Positions 22,215-34,210 of a DNA stretch of 64,000 nt are shown here, piece after piece. The notes under the pieces are model-generated. The model worked only from the letters and a program-made list of their open reading frames with translations, searched no databases and was not told the origin of the DNA. This DNA comes from Humulus lupulus. Taxonomy: Eukaryota > Streptophyta > Magnoliopsida > Rosales > Cannabaceae. Position 1 is the first letter of the stretch. Each line of letters begins with the position of its first letter. The position numbers were made by a program, and so were the translations under genes. The stretch spans positions 190,996,214 through 191,060,213 of the forward strand of contig NC_084795.1 in the NCBI RefSeq assembly GCF_963169125.1, given 5' to 3'.

Positions 22215-22768
22215 GTGGGGAAATTAGCAAACATTACCCTACAATCTACTCTTACAAAAAGGATAAAGGAGAATCAATTAAAAGAGCCACAACTGATGAA
22301 GATTAGAGGGGGCGTCCTAGCTGGTCTAGCTAGTGAATATACAGTATCAGATATGGGTTTACTGAGGTACAAAGGTCGGATCTGCATTTTGATCGATATT
22401 GTTATCAGACTGGACATTTTGGATGAATCTCATACAACCTCGTACTCTTTGCATCCCGTCACCATGAAGATGTATCAGGACCTGAGAACTTTATATTGGT
22501 CGTCGGGGATGAAGAGGGATGTAACCGATTATGTGGCCAAGTGTCTAACATGTCAGCAAGTCAAGGTTGACCATCAGAGACCAACAGGGCTACTACAACC
22601 CTTAGATATCCCAGAGTGGAAGTGGGAAGACATCCCAATAGATTTTGTGGTGGGATTGCCCAGGACGGTGGGTCAACACGATTTAGTGTAGGTTATTGAA
22701 GACATATACACCAAATTAGCTCACTTTCTACCAATGAGGATGAATTATACAGGTGACTAGTGTGCATA
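22215..22768 (+). pseudogene. integrase of element A, first part
   Basis: The zinc-binding domain is complete: H in SHTTSYSLH, then CLTCQQVKVD. The core begins with PEWKWEDIPIDFVVGLP, including the first catalytic D. Stops lie at 22689 and later. Interrupted at 22769 by solo LTR B2 and resumed at 25083. Confidence 0.9.
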
Positions 22769-25082
22769 TGTAACGACCCAAAATCACTAATAAGGTTTAA
22801 GGGCCTTCATTGGTGTGCCAGGAGGGCATGTCGGGATTTATGTGTGATTTTATTAGTTAAATTCATGGTTATGATTTAAAGCATGTCATTTGACTATTTA
22901 TTTATCTGAGATGCATGACTATGTGTATTAGTATGCATGTAGGCCCTGATTGTGTTTGAAGGGCATAATTGTAATTTTGGCCATGATTGGGCACAGCTGT
23001 ATTGATATGTGATAAATGTATTCTGTGAATTGTACCACGTGAGTGTGGTGTTATTATTGTGATACACGTGCCGAGACGGTCCTAGAGAGAGCAAATTAAC
23101 TTAAGAGTCACAACGGGATTTCCATACCCGGCTCGGGAGGAGCCTAGGGGTACCTTGGGAATTTTATGGTTAAGTTGAGATTTAGCGGGTAATGGTTATT
23201 GGAGATTTAGTAACCTGGGTAACCATTAGTTACTGCGGAGAGTGACAAGTTCTAGGTAGAAAATGGTAGAAATGAAATAGAAGTAAAAGGACTTAAGTGC
23301 CCTTGAGGTTTAGTTAGGAAAGGATAGGCAAGGAGGGGTAAAATGGTCATTTGGCTGGGAATTTGATATATGGCAGCTGGGTATTAAGGGGTACACGGTT
23401 TGGGGCTTGGTCATTTGATGCTTTGATAAATTGAAGAGAAGAAAAAGGAGAAGGAAAAGCTAGGGCATGAAGAAGAAGAAGATGAGTGGAGGAGCTGAAA
23501 TTGGAGACTTAGGGGATGAAGGAAGCTTAGGGCTGGATTCTCTACTTAAGGTAAGGAATTTATGCATAATTAAGTTTGATTTATGTTTTGATTTGTGAAA
23601 TTTGAAGCATGGTTTAAGCTTTTCAAGCTTTGGTTTATGTTTTTGGTTTATGAGTTTAGATTTCTTAAGTTGAGATCAAATGGGTGGATTTTGAGTGCGA
23701 TTGTGTTATTGAGTTGGGTTATGATGTTTTGGGGTTGAGATATGTGTTTGGGATGGTTTAAGGTGAGGTTTAGAGAGTAAAATGGTGGTTTTTTTCTGGG
23801 TTCGAAGGGTCGGGCCGCGGCATGGTTCTTGGTGAGCCGCGGCCCTTCGAAGAAGTTACATGCTAAAGAAGAAGGGCGGGCCGCGGCATGGCCCAAGCAA
23901 TGCCGCGGCCCTTACCTGTTTTTGAGCCTTTGGGGGTTCTGTTTGGGGGCCACGCCGTGGCATGGGTGGCCTATGCCGCGGCGCTTATGGGATTTTGAGA
24001 TTTTAGGCTTGGGAATTTAACCTAGGGTGCTCGGGGTTGAGTCTTTTACCATATTTGGTGAAGTTCAACGTTCCGAGTACTAGAACTTGGCTTGGAAGCT
24101 CATTTAAGGTTGTTAATGGTGTCTTTCTTCATGGTTGTGACTAGGTGTTAAGCTAGGGCTCGAGGATCGGATCGCGCTCAAGGAGTATCGCCCGTAACTA
24201 ACTCATTTGAAAGCTAAAGGTAAGAAAACTATAACACCCGTAGGATAGGGCATGGGCCCATAGTATGATTGCGGGGCGCGGCCCTATGTTGCATGTTGCA
24301 TGATGAGATGATTGCAGGGCACGGCCCTATATTGCATCACATGTTAGGATGCAGACTTAAATGAATTAATATTCGTTTGAATGTTGTTGTGTTATACTAT
24401 ATGTGTGATTATAATAAAATGAACAGCATGGGCCGAGAGCGGCGTAGGCCGGGTGCGGCAGCGGGGCCGGAAGTAACACTTAGCACATGGGATGCTATAG
24501 TCAGGGCAGGGCCCGGTGGATACATGTGTTATCCTTACGGTGAGAACCGATACCCCAGGCTTCGGTAAGGCTTCTGGGGCGGCATGGCCGTGTTTGCTTA
24601 GTCTAATGGTTGACTTGTTTATCTGTGGACTATCTGATATGATTAACTGTATATTTGCATATGTTATGTTCTGCATGAGTTTTCTTGCTGGGCTTCGGCT
24701 CACGGGTGCTTCGTGTTGCAGGTAAGGGCAAAGACTGAGTCAACCAACCATGAGTACGGAGAGCGTGAAGCGACGCGTACATGTTTGGCCTCCCCGACTG
24801 CTTTGGTTGGGGGTTTATTTGAAAATGGCTGTAATAATCTATGATTTTAGTACTGATCAACTGTAAACTTATTTCAAGATGTAAATAGTTTTCAAACCTT
24901 ATTTTGGGATCCCAAATGTCTATTACTAGAAGTTTTTATTGAAACAACGCATTTTTAAAGATTACAGCCTTAACTTTTAATTAGTCACACTTTCGTTTCA
25001 AAACCTCGGTTAGCGAGATCATTGCACACTGTTTTGTCTTAAAACTCACTTAGTAACGGCTCTAAGGAAGTAGGGCGTTACA
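22769..25082 (+). mobile_element. solo LTR B2 in the integrase of A (TSD gcata)
   Basis: A 2314-bp LTR, TGTAACGACCC...GGGCGTTACA, flanked by gcata (22764-22768 and 25083-25087). GCCGCGG cassette at 23811-23990, conserved ggtaagggcaaag block near 24720, hairpin at 24792-24812 and TGGGATCCCA at 24905-24914. No coding sequence inside. Confidence 0.95.
24792..24812 (+). other. conserved LTR hairpin, copy in B2
   Basis: CCCCGACT / GGTTGGGG with loop GCTTT: eight pairs, two of them G-T. The stem sequence differs from other subfamilies but pairing is kept. Confidence 0.7.
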
Positions 25083-25998
25083 GCATATCTCTATGTGAGA
25101 GAGATAGTGCGTCTTCATGGAGCTCCGAGGTCGATCGTATCAAATTGGGACCCCACATTTACTTTCAAGTTTTGGGGGAGTTTGTATAAGGCGATAGGCA
25201 TGCACCTGAAGTTTAGTACAACTTATCATCCTTAGACCGATGGTTAGTCTGAGAGGACTATCTAGATATGGGAGGACATGCTGAGAGTATGTGTACTAGA
25301 CTTTGAAGGGTCCTTGAGTAAGTATTTGCCTCTAATAGAGTTTTCCTACAACAACAGCTACTAGGCGAGCATTGGAGTGGCTCCTTATGAGATGTTGTAT
25401 GGTAGGAAATGCAAATCACCTTTTCACTAGGACGAGATGGGTGAACGGAGATACTCTAGTCCTGAATCAGTTCGGAGGTCGATGAGGCTATCAAGAAGAT
25501 TAGAGCTTGGATGCTCGCATCACAAAGTAGATAGAAAATTTTTGTGAATTTGAAGCGTAGGAATGTGGAGTTCCAGGTGGGAGACTATGTCTTCCTTAGA
25601 GTCTCACCACTGAAGGGGGTGATGAGATTTGACTAAAAGGGCAAGTTGAGCCCTTGGTCTCTTGGACCTTTTGAGATCCTAGAGAGGATTTTTCAAGTGG
25701 CATATAGATTGGCCTTACCTCTGGCATTGTCGGCCATGCATAATGTATTTCCTATTTCAATGCTGCAAAAGTATGTATCTTATGAGGCTCATGTACTGAG
25801 CTATGAATATCTAGAGCTGCAGGCAGATTTATTCCCTTGAGGAGCAGCCAGTCCTGATATTAGACAGGGAAGGACAAGGTCCTGAGGAATAAAATCATAC
25901 TTTTAGTTAAGGTATTATGGAGGAACAGAAAGGTCTAGGAGGCGACTCGGGAATTGGAGTCAAATATGCGGGATCAGTATCCCGAGATGTTCAAGTAA
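25083..25998 (+). pseudogene. integrase second part and chromodomain tail of element A
   Basis: Continues the integrase across the LTR: YVREIVRLHGAPRSIVS, TTYHP..TDG, the [10 protein letters not shown] block and YEMLYGRKCKSP. The second catalytic region reads SNWDPTF where SDRDPRF-type sequence is usual. The C-terminal part (25646-25840) has LGPFEILERIFQVAYRLALP, and the tail KVLWRNRKV-stop-EATRELES (about 25910-25975) corresponds to the chromodomain-type segment; its usual W in EEATWE is R. Ends at TAA 25996-25998. Many C-to-T type stops. Confidence 0.88.
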
Positions 25999-26020
25999 AA
26001 TTTCGAAGATGAAATTTTTG

Positions 26021-26035
26021 TAAGGAGGGGATAAT
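26021..26035 (+). other. polypurine tract of A
   Basis: TAAGGAGGGGATAAT directly before the 3' LTR start, nearly identical to the tract of L1. Confidence 0.88.
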
Positions 26036-27564
26036 TGTAATGCCCAAATTTCCCTAATATGGCTTAGTGCCTGGATTAGGGGACCGAGAGGCAATAATTG
26101 AGTTAATTAAGTGCTTATGTGTTATGAGCATGTTATTATGTGAACTATGCCCCAATAATACGATTATGCTTGCATGTCTAAGTGTATTAAATATCCATAT
26201 GGGCTCGTTTCTAACTAGAAGGGTATTTTTATAATTTTGACCCGCTGAGGGTATAATTGTAAATATGTGTGATATATAATTATGACCACATTATTATATG
26301 GATATATTTGAGTTACTCGGCATGAGGCGATCCTAGGCAACTAGTTATCAGAAAATTCACAACGGGGTAAAATACCCGGTGACCGGTGAGCTTAGAGGTA
26401 TTTCGGTAATTTGGTAAATTGTCGGGTATTAGTTGATGGATATTTTGGGTTGTTGAATTATTTAGGATTCTGTGAGGTAGTTTGGGATTAACGGGAATCT
26501 CGGGGAAAAAGAGTAAAATGCCCTTGGGTGGCGTTGGAGCTAAGTTAAGGGCTAGAGGTAGATTGGCCTTTTTGCCACCCAATTAGTGTGAAGTGGGCTA
26601 TGGCTGAGGAGTCTAGGCTCATTCACGTTTTTGAGCTCCTCCTTTCCTCTCTTGGTTTTTACTTAGAAGCTTTGAGGAGATTTCTCTAGGAATCAAGCCA
26701 AGTTCAACCTTGGGTGAAGATTGAAGGGAAGTCTTGTAGAGTAGCAGCTTTGGATTGGGAATAGAGGCTACTAAGGTCATCATCAACCTCAGGGAATTCG
26801 GAATTCAGAGGTGAGACCCCTGTTTTTGGTGTTCTTGAATTTCTTTTGAGTTTGATTCCTAATTTGAGTTCTATGGGTGTTTGTGATGGTTGGAGTAGAG
26901 GGTTTTGTTGGTTAGGTCTAGTGTAATGTTTCTGTGGCTCAAATTATGTTAAAATCACTTTTTTGGGTCAAATTCAGAAAATCACAGAGGTTGCATTTGG
27001 GGAAGAACACCTTGCTCTGGGTCGTTTTTGAGTTTCTGGTGACCTAGCGCGACCACGCTAGGCTGTAGTGCAACCGCACTAGTGTCCCAAAAAGGGTGAG
27101 ATTGGGTTTGATTTGGAGGGCTCGAGTTAAGGGGCACAACCACATCGAGGATTGGCACAACCGTGCCAATGGCCAAGAAGTCCCAATATTTTTGTGGGCC
27201 CAACCGCGCCAAGGGCCCCGAATTGCTGAAATGTTGAGTTTTAAAGGCTAGGCCCGGGGGCTCGGGAATTCGATTTGAGAGCTGGCTTGGGGACACGAGG
27301 GGGATTTGCTAGCGCCCCATTAATTGGGGATCATGATTTTAAGATTTAAATTTCGGTTTGGAACTCAGGTTTTACGATTAAGTCCTAATGAACATATATT
27401 TGTGTTGTGACTAGGGTTTTCGCCAGGCTGAGATCAGGATTAGTGCTTGGGGTCGTTTCAGTATTCACACGAGGATCATGGTAAGAAAATTGTACCTGAT
27501 GCGTGAGATGCATGACAAGGGCTCGACTCAGTTGTTAAATTTAATATGATTGTGGCTCGGCCTA
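26036..27564 (+). repeat. 3' LTR of A, first piece
   Basis: TGTAATGCCCAAATTTCCC onward, aligned to 13831 onward. The GC-word cassette at 27040-27225 has words of the type 'gcgaccacgct' and 'gcaaccgc'. Cut at 27565 by solo LTR S3. Confidence 0.93.
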
Positions 27565-29830
27565 TGTAACGACCCCAAATTCAGTATTAAGGCTTAAGGG
27601 CCTTAAGTAGTGTGCCTGGAGGGCATAATGGAATTATGTGTGTGTCTTTAATGAGTTTTATGCATGATTATGATTTAATGAACGTTATATGACTATGTGA
27701 TTAATTGTGATGCATGACTATGTTGATACCTGTGATCTATGACTCGAGACGATCCTAGAATGAGCGGGTTAGCGGAAAGTCAAAGCGGGAACCTGTACCC
27801 GGCTTGGTTTAAGCCTGGGGAGTTTAATTGAGAATTTGGGAATATATTTGATGATTAATCAGGTATTGGGTAGCGAGCGGGAATAATTAGGAACACTTGA
27901 GGAATTAGTGGGAATTTGGGTAATATGACTAAAATGCCCCTTTATGGACATAAAGGTTTAGAATTAGTAAGGGAGGGCATTTTGATCATTAGGCTTGTAA
28001 GAGATAAATTAAAGAAGGGCTTTATACTTAGTGGATTTTGTAGAGAAAAGCATAGGCTGAAAAGAAAGAAAGAAGGAAGAGAAAAGAAGAGAGGGAAAAC
28101 TGAAGGGTTTGGCTTTGAAGATTCGGTTTGTGGCTCTCCCAACCATTTCCCTTGATTTTTCTTGAGGTTAAGCTCAGTGGAAAGCTAGGGTTAGCTGAGC
28201 ATCAAGGATCCTAAGCTAGGCTTGAGGATTGGCAAGGGATTAGCAAGATCACATCAGAGATTTGAGGTAAGTTCTTGAGGTTTTCGGTTTTAGGGTTTTG
28301 CTGGTTTTGAGCTGTGTTTTTGAGCTAAATGGATGGGGTTTTTGGGGAAAACAGGTCAAGGTTGTGAAGGTGCAAGCCAAGGAGGTCTAGGGTTCAGTTC
28401 AAGGTCGAAATTCCACCCACGGTATGATTTCTAAGACCCTATCCTTGTTGTTTGAGTGATTTTCTGGTTTTTGGGTTCATTGAGTTAGATTTTGAGTTGT
28501 GGGTTGCTTGAGCTTGGGATTGAGTTCATGGGGTTCTTGGGATGAGTGTGAGGTGTGGTTATGTGTGTTTTTGTGTTTGGAAAAGGTTTGGGCAAGATTG
28601 GAGTTGAAATGGGAGAAGAAAATCGCAAAATGCGATTTTGGGTTTGGTCTGGCTGCAACTAGTGCTACAGCGCTAGTCAGGGGGCGCTGTAGCGCTAGCC
28701 CCTGTTCTGGTGGGGTGGTTCTGCTTGTAGTGCTACAGCGCCCTCTTCTGAGCGCTGTAGCGCTGCACTGTTCACAGAGGGGATTTTTGGGCTTTTGTGA
28801 AGGGAGTTTGACCTAGGGTTCGGGGCTTGATTCCGCCACTTTGTTTTGGGGATCTAGGACTTCCCGGGGGCTCGGGATTAGTCCCGAGGCTAGGTTTTGG
28901 TCTTGGGATTTGGTGATGACTTTGACTTATGGATTTTGCTTAGGTAAGCGCTAAGGCTCGGGTAAGATCGTGCTCAAGGAGTCAGGTTGATCAAGGCTAC
29001 CGAATCTAAAGGTAAGAAAACCGTAACACCCGAGAATAGGGCATAGGCCCACTGAGTGATGGCAGGGCATGGCCCTAGATTGTATTGTGTGCAAATGTGT
29101 AATCTTAGATGAACTATTGTGTGTTTGAATGGTTATTTCTGAATGTATTATATGTGTGATTGTAATGGAATGAACGGCTAAGGCCGAGAGCGGCGTAGGC
29201 CGGGTACGGCAGTGGGGCCGAAAGAAACGCTCAGCACATGGGATGCTATAGCCAGGGTGGGACCCAAGGGATACATGAGTTATCCTACGGTGATGACCGA
29301 GACCCCAAGCTTTGGTAAGGCCTCTGGGGCGGCATGGCCGTGCTTGTTTAAATTGATGATTTTCTTATTTATCAGTGAATTATGCCAGCAATATTATTTG
29401 CATATGTTATGTGTTATTTTGGGTTTTCTTGCTGGGCTTCGGCTCACGGGTGCTCCGTGTGGCAGGTAAAAGCAAGGAGTCAGTCAACCGGCCATGAGTA
29501 TGGAGAGCGTGGGAGCGGCGCGTACATGTTTGGCCTGCCCGACTGCTTTGGTTGGGGGCATTTTGTAAATGGCTGTATTAATCCATTGTTTTGATAGTTA
29601 ACCTGGTGTAAATCTATTTTTGAGTTGTAAACATTTTTGTAAACCTTATTTTGGGATCCCAGATGTTTTATACTTAACGCTTTCAATGAAGTTAAACATT
29701 TTAAAAGAGTACAGCCTTAAACTCTGGTTTAATCACACTTTTGGTTTTAGAAACCACTTTGAGTCAATTAAATGCACAATTTCTGTTTTAAACTCACTTA
29801 GTAACGACTCTAAGGTAGTAGGGCGTTACA
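27565..29830 (+). mobile_element. solo LTR S3 in the 3' LTR of A (TSD gccta)
   Basis: A 2266-bp LTR, TGTAACGACCCC...GGGCGTTACA, flanked by gccta (27560-27564 and 29831-29835). Its variable cassette (about 28655-28770) uses the words gtagcgctac / agcgctgtagcgct instead of GCCGCGG. Conserved ggtgctccgtgtggcaggtaaa block near 29450, hairpin at 29538-29556 and TGGGATCCCA at 29652-29661. Confidence 0.95.
29538..29556 (+). other. conserved LTR hairpin, copy in S3
   Basis: CCCGACT / GGTTGGG with loop GCTTT, like the B2 copy. Confidence 0.65.
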
Positions 29831-29910
29831 GCCTAGCTATTAAGTGTAATACTATTAGGGTTTGGCCCAACTGTTAAATGTAAACATGATTAGGGCTTGG
29901 GCCCAGTTAA
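29831..29910 (+). repeat. 3' LTR of A, second piece
   Basis: Only 80 bases between two nested solo LTRs (gctattaagtgtaatac... onward). It aligns to about 15368-15440 of the 5' LTR. Confidence 0.9.
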
Positions 29911-31308
29911 TGTAATGCCCCGAAATCCCTAATGCGGTTTAATTGCTGGATTAGTAGGCTGGGAGGGCCGTAACTGTTTAATTATGCCATTAAATGAATA
30001 TATGCATGTTTATGTGAATTATAATATAATATGATGTTATATGCATGCATGTGGGTCCACATTTCATTATTAGGGTGTTTTGGTAATTTGTTCTGTTGAG
30101 GGCATATTTGTGTATTTGGGTGCATATTGAGATTTTTGAATGAGATACCATTATTATGGAGATATATTCGAGTTATTCGGCATGAGACGGTCTTATATTA
30201 TGAATTAGCAATTTTGTCATAACGGGGGTCTTTAATTGGGATATTGAGTTATAAGAATGTTATTTGATGATAAATTGGGAGTTATTGAATTTAGGAGGAA
30301 ATTCTGGAAGTTTTGACTATAATGTCCCGAGGGGTGTTTTTGGGACCCCGAGCACTAGGTTTTATTTGAGGTTACTTAAGCTTGAAGTAGCTTTTCAGAT
30401 AGAACGTATGTTAGAAAACCTCTCATTCTTTCCCGTTAGTTCGATTTACCGTTCGAAGCGTTTTCAAAGAAATCTCGAGTTCTAGGAGTCGGAATCAAGC
30501 GAGGATCGAGGCATAGCGATCCTAGGAAAGATTAGAAGATTCTTGATTGAAGGATTTGACGATAAACAATCCAATCAAAGGTAATCTAAGTTTTAAGTTT
30601 TGAGATTTTAGAGTTTCTAAGCTTAGAATTGGCTTTTGTGAATCGTTGAGTTTTTGGTTAGTTTGAGCCTTGGGATTTGATGGTTTTGGATCATTGGGAA
30701 GCTTGGGAACTTTGATTTGATGATTTGAAAGTTTTTAGGTATGTTTTTGGAGGGTTTGGAATGATGAAAAATGTGTTTGGGGATGGCTCTGGGTTGGGGG
30801 CCACGGCCCTGTTCTTGGGCGCCGCGGCCCTAGCTCGAAGAAGCAGGTAGAGCAAGTTTGCATTTGCTGGGCGCCGCGGCCCTTGCTCTTGGAGTGGCTG
30901 GGGGTCGCGGCCCAAGGTGTTATGGCCGCAACCCTTGGACAGGTTTGAGGATGTTTGAGTGTTTTGGCCCCAAGAACTTGGTTTTAGGCCTCGGGATTGT
31001 TCCTACTACCCGGATTAGTGGGGATTGATGTTCTGGAGGCTAGATCCTGGTTTGGGAACCTTTGTTTATCATTTTATTGATGGTGTCCCATATTTGGTTA
31101 TCACTAGGTGACCGCTAAAGGACTAAAAGTCAGATCGTTGTCAAGGGTCGTTCTTTTGTTCATTCTCGCTCGAATCAGAGGTAATAAAACGGCACCCTGT
31201 GTATGTGACATGCATGATTTTTGTTGAGGCATGTTGATTGATAAATGTGGACATGGATTGCATATTAAATGCTAGTGAATGTTGTTTACTTGTATATGGC
31301 ACTGACTA

Positions 31309-32430
31309 TTAGGAAAATATTGTTTTGCCTCAATGGAAATGATTATAATATTACAACTCTAAGCAATAATATTACAATAGACAAGGATTGATTAAATAAA
31401 GTGTTACAACTCTATAACCAAAAATACAAATAAAATAGGGATAGAAGAAGAAGAGGATTGAAATAGAAAATACAACTCTTGACAAAGAGATACAAATAAA
31501 CTTGAGGTAGTAAAAGGAAAGATGTAGATGAGATTACAACTCTTAAGCAAAGATACAAGTAAATATAACAAGAATGATATGAAGAAAAAACAATAGGAGA
31601 AAATAAGAACAAGAACAAAATAATAAGATACTCTCACTCACACAACCAAAGTGAAGAGTGTTGGGGATCACCAACTTGAACAAGGTTTGAAACCTTTGTC
31701 CAAAAGCTTATTTCCCCCTAACTCAAGCACTAAGGGATCTCTCTCAGATTTAGGAAATGCTTTATGGAATTATCAAGCCTCAAGGTGTTTCTAGCCAAGT
31801 GCTCTAGTGGATAGAAAAGTTGTGTCTTACAAGTGAGCTATAGGCTCCTATTTATAGAGTTTAGAGACACCCTTTGAATTTTAAATTCCACCAACCCCCA
31901 TGGCTGTTACCAATGTTTAATTGGAGTAATATGGAATTAAATAAGAGATTTGGGAGTTATTTGGGTTTTTTGAGCCGTTCAACACAGATTGAAAAAACTG
32001 AAAATTTGGTCAGTTTTGGCCTATGGCCGCGGCCACTGGTCTCTGACCCACAGGCCGCGGCCACTGACCAAATTCAGCACAAAAATGTGCTGTTTTTCCA
32101 AACGGTTCCAAACCCTCCCAAATGATTTTGTAACTCCCAAAACACAATATTGGGGTTAAAATCATATCTCTAACAGCCGTATCACATATGGCTTTATGAA
32201 ATTCATTTCAATATTGTGTAACAACAATTTACACAATAAAGGGTAATATTTGGAGGTTACAAATTTGTAACACCAAATATGTTACATTATTTGGATATAT
32301 CTCATATATCTAAATATTGTAACTCTCTATTATATGTTACAATATGTGACACACTTTGTCACATTTATTTAATCTAAATTATTATATTATAATATAATAT
32401 AATTTTATATTATATTATAAAATAATATAA
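31309..32430. mobile_element. 1.1-kb insert with 9-bp duplication cactgacta, type uncertain
   Basis: Flanked by cactgacta on both sides (31300-31308 and 32431-32439). It begins TTAGGAAAATATTG and ends in a long AT-rich tail ATAATATAA. It has no TG...CA ends, no clear terminal inverted repeat beyond TTA/TAA and no coding domain. A 9-bp duplication suits a Mutator-like element without long terminal repeats. It contains two direct copies of ggccgcggccactg (32025 and 32053) and many 'tacaactct' words. Confidence 0.6.
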
Positions 32431-33015
32431 CACTGACTAGTCAGGGACACTGGCCTAAGAGTCAGAAACGGCATAAGCGTCCTGAATGCAGGACCGAATG
32501 AAGATTAGATCTAATCGATATCAGCAATGAATGGCTCTAAGGCATTAATGCTAGACCGACCCTAAGGTCGATGAATAGTGTTGGCTAGTCTAAGACTAGT
32601 TACTTAGAGCTAGGGCCAAAGGCCTAGGTGACTGTTTGTCACATGGCTAGGGAATAGTGTTCCATAGTTATGACTCTAGATTCATGAGGAAGGTTATGTT
32701 GGTGACTAGTCATCATGCACCTATCCTGTTTAAGCTAGTGAAATGTTCACTTATCTGTTAAGCCCCGGTGACCTTATCGTCACAAGGCTAAAGGGAGCTA
32801 TACCCAACTTAGTGACTTTTGCGACTGTCACTTACCTATTTTGGATTGATAGTTCTAAATGATTATTATGATCATTGTTGATATTATGTCATGTTGTATT
32901 GTGTTTTCTTGCTGGACCTTGGCTCATGGGTGCTATGTGGTGCAAGTAAAGGGAAAGAAAAGCTCACCCAACCTTGAGTGGAGAGCTTAGGTGGTGATGT
33001 GTACATATGCGGCCA

Positions 33016-33034
33016 CTTGACCACCACGGCCAAG
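33016..33034 (+). other. conserved LTR hairpin, copy in S4
   Basis: CTTGACCA / CGGCCAAG with loop CCA. The third pair is T-A instead of C-G (paired change); two A-C mismatches lie inside. Confidence 0.6.
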
Positions 33035-33326
33035 GAGTTCTCAGAGGAACTAGGAGGTTTACTCTATTTTTGCCACTTAGGTCGACGAGTTTGTAAATTT
33101 GAAACAGTAATGACCAGTTTCAGTTGTAAATAGCTTGTAAAAGTTTTTATGGGCCCATGAACAGTTTTATGTATTTAATAAAATATATCATTTCCTTTTT
33201 ATTGGTTTTCACCTTAGCCTGTTAATAACACTTAGATGCACGTTTTTAACCAAAGGACTCGGGTAGCGGATCAAATTTCTGGTTCACCGTTCACCGTAAC
33301 TATTCTAGGGTAACCAGAGCATTACA

Positions 33327-34089
33327 GTTAATGAGCATGATTATAATTGTGCATGTTTATATCTATTTTAGTATATTGTAATGCATTGTATCTGTGTGTA
33401 TAACAGATGTGTTATATGGATGTTTGTTATGACTGGGAAGCTCGGCTTATAAGCCGTGGTCGACACTTTGCGTGTTGTGCGCAGGACGTTATGGCTAGGC
33501 CACCCCAAAAGTGTATTATGCACTTGACTAGCTCGGATGCTACTTAAAGAAATGGACGTGCGACACACACTTTTGTGACCCTGTGGTCGCTTACCTATAC
33601 GTTGTGTTGGCTTGGTTTCAGTTATTATTGTTAGGTATGCTATTATATTTTGATGCTTATTCGAATATGTTAATATGTCTTCTTGCTGGGTGTTTTGGCT
33701 CACAGGTGCTATGTGGTGCAGGTAAGGGTAAGGAGAATCTTAGCCAACCATGAGTAAGAGAGCGTTAGAGGCGATGTGTACAAATGCAGTCCGCTCGACC
33801 GCCACGACCGAGATAACGCAGGGGAACTATTGTTGGACCTTGTTTTGCCTCTAACATCGGCCTATTTTGTAATCCATTAGTTGTAAATAATTTTTAAACT
33901 TGTATTTTGGGATCCCATGTAAAGACTAAATTTTTCTTCCAATGGAATTGTTTATTCCTTGATCAAGATTTTTAATACCTAAACCTATTGTGGCTTAATC
34001 ACATATTTTAGTCCAAATGACTCATTTAGCGAGTCCAACACTAATGTAACATACATGTGGTAACAGACCCTGATTAGTAAGACGTTACA
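33327..34089 (+). repeat. 3' LTR of A, last piece
   Basis: Aligns to about 15438-16197 of the 5' LTR and ends GACGTTACA, followed by the aaaat duplication. A hairpin copy at 33794-33812 carries two stem mismatches. Confidence 0.93.
33794..33812 (+). other. conserved LTR hairpin, copy in A 3' LTR (damaged)
   Basis: CTCGACCG / CGACCGAG with loop CCA. Two central pairs are lost relative to the 5' LTR copy, as expected for an old, freely drifting LTR. Confidence 0.6.
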
Positions 34090-34114
34090 AAAATACATAA
34101 AACCCAACTACAAC

Positions 34115-34210
34115 AGCAGCTGGGTTCCACGCCAGACTCCATAACCTGTCGTTGTGACCCTTAAACTTCTCAATCTACCTCAGCTCGTATTGCTCATCCA
34201 AAAACTTCAT
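34115..34210 (-). pseudogene. CIAO1-like WD40 N-terminal fragment with a stop
   Basis: On the minus strand from ATG 34210 it reads MKFLDEQYELR-stop-IEKFKGHNDRLWSLAWNPAA. The second part matches the start of plant CIAO1 (cytosolic iron-sulfur assembly WD40 protein), where an EI-KLEGHTDRVW-AWNPAA type sequence opens the first blade. A TAG replaces what should be Glu. The similarity ends after NPAA. The piece sits next to the insertion point of element A. A decayed gene fragment or truncated duplicate; the identity rests on about 20 residues. Confidence 0.5.

Larger units (their letters stand above)
29911..33326 (+). mobile_element. solo LTR S4 in the 3' LTR of A (TSD gttaa)
   Basis: TGTAATGCCCC...GAGCATTACA flanked by gttaa (29906-29910 and 33327-33331). 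It spans 3416 bp including a 1.1-kb foreign insert at 31309-32430; without it the LTR is about 2.3 kb. GCCGCGG cassette at about 30800-30930, conserved block near 32905-32955, hairpin at 33016-33034 and TGGGCCCA at 33150-33157. Related in sequence to the partial LTRs at 37077 and 54688. Confidence 0.93.
13831..34089 (+). mobile_element. Element A: old Tekay-type chromovirus holding four nested solo LTRs
   Basis: Complete outline on the plus strand: 5' LTR 13831-16197, PBS, gag, protease, RT, RNase H, integrase, chromodomain-type tail, PPT and 3' LTR (26036-34089 in three pieces). The 5-bp duplication aaaat is at 13826-13830 and 34090-34094. Removing the nested insertions gives a 3' LTR of 2362 bp against 2367 bp for the 5' LTR, a strong check of the reconstruction. 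The LTRs differ at many positions near their starts and gag-pol has many stops, so the insertion is old. All four nested LTRs share its orientation. Confidence 0.95.

Noticed and set aside
27916..28155. 79-codon Lys/Arg-rich open frame in S3
   Set aside because: A-rich LTR sequence with a mirror frame on the other strand; no domain and no conservation in the other LTRs.
31309..32430. Insert as a copia solo LTR
   Set aside because: No TG...CA ends and a 9-bp rather than 5-bp duplication.
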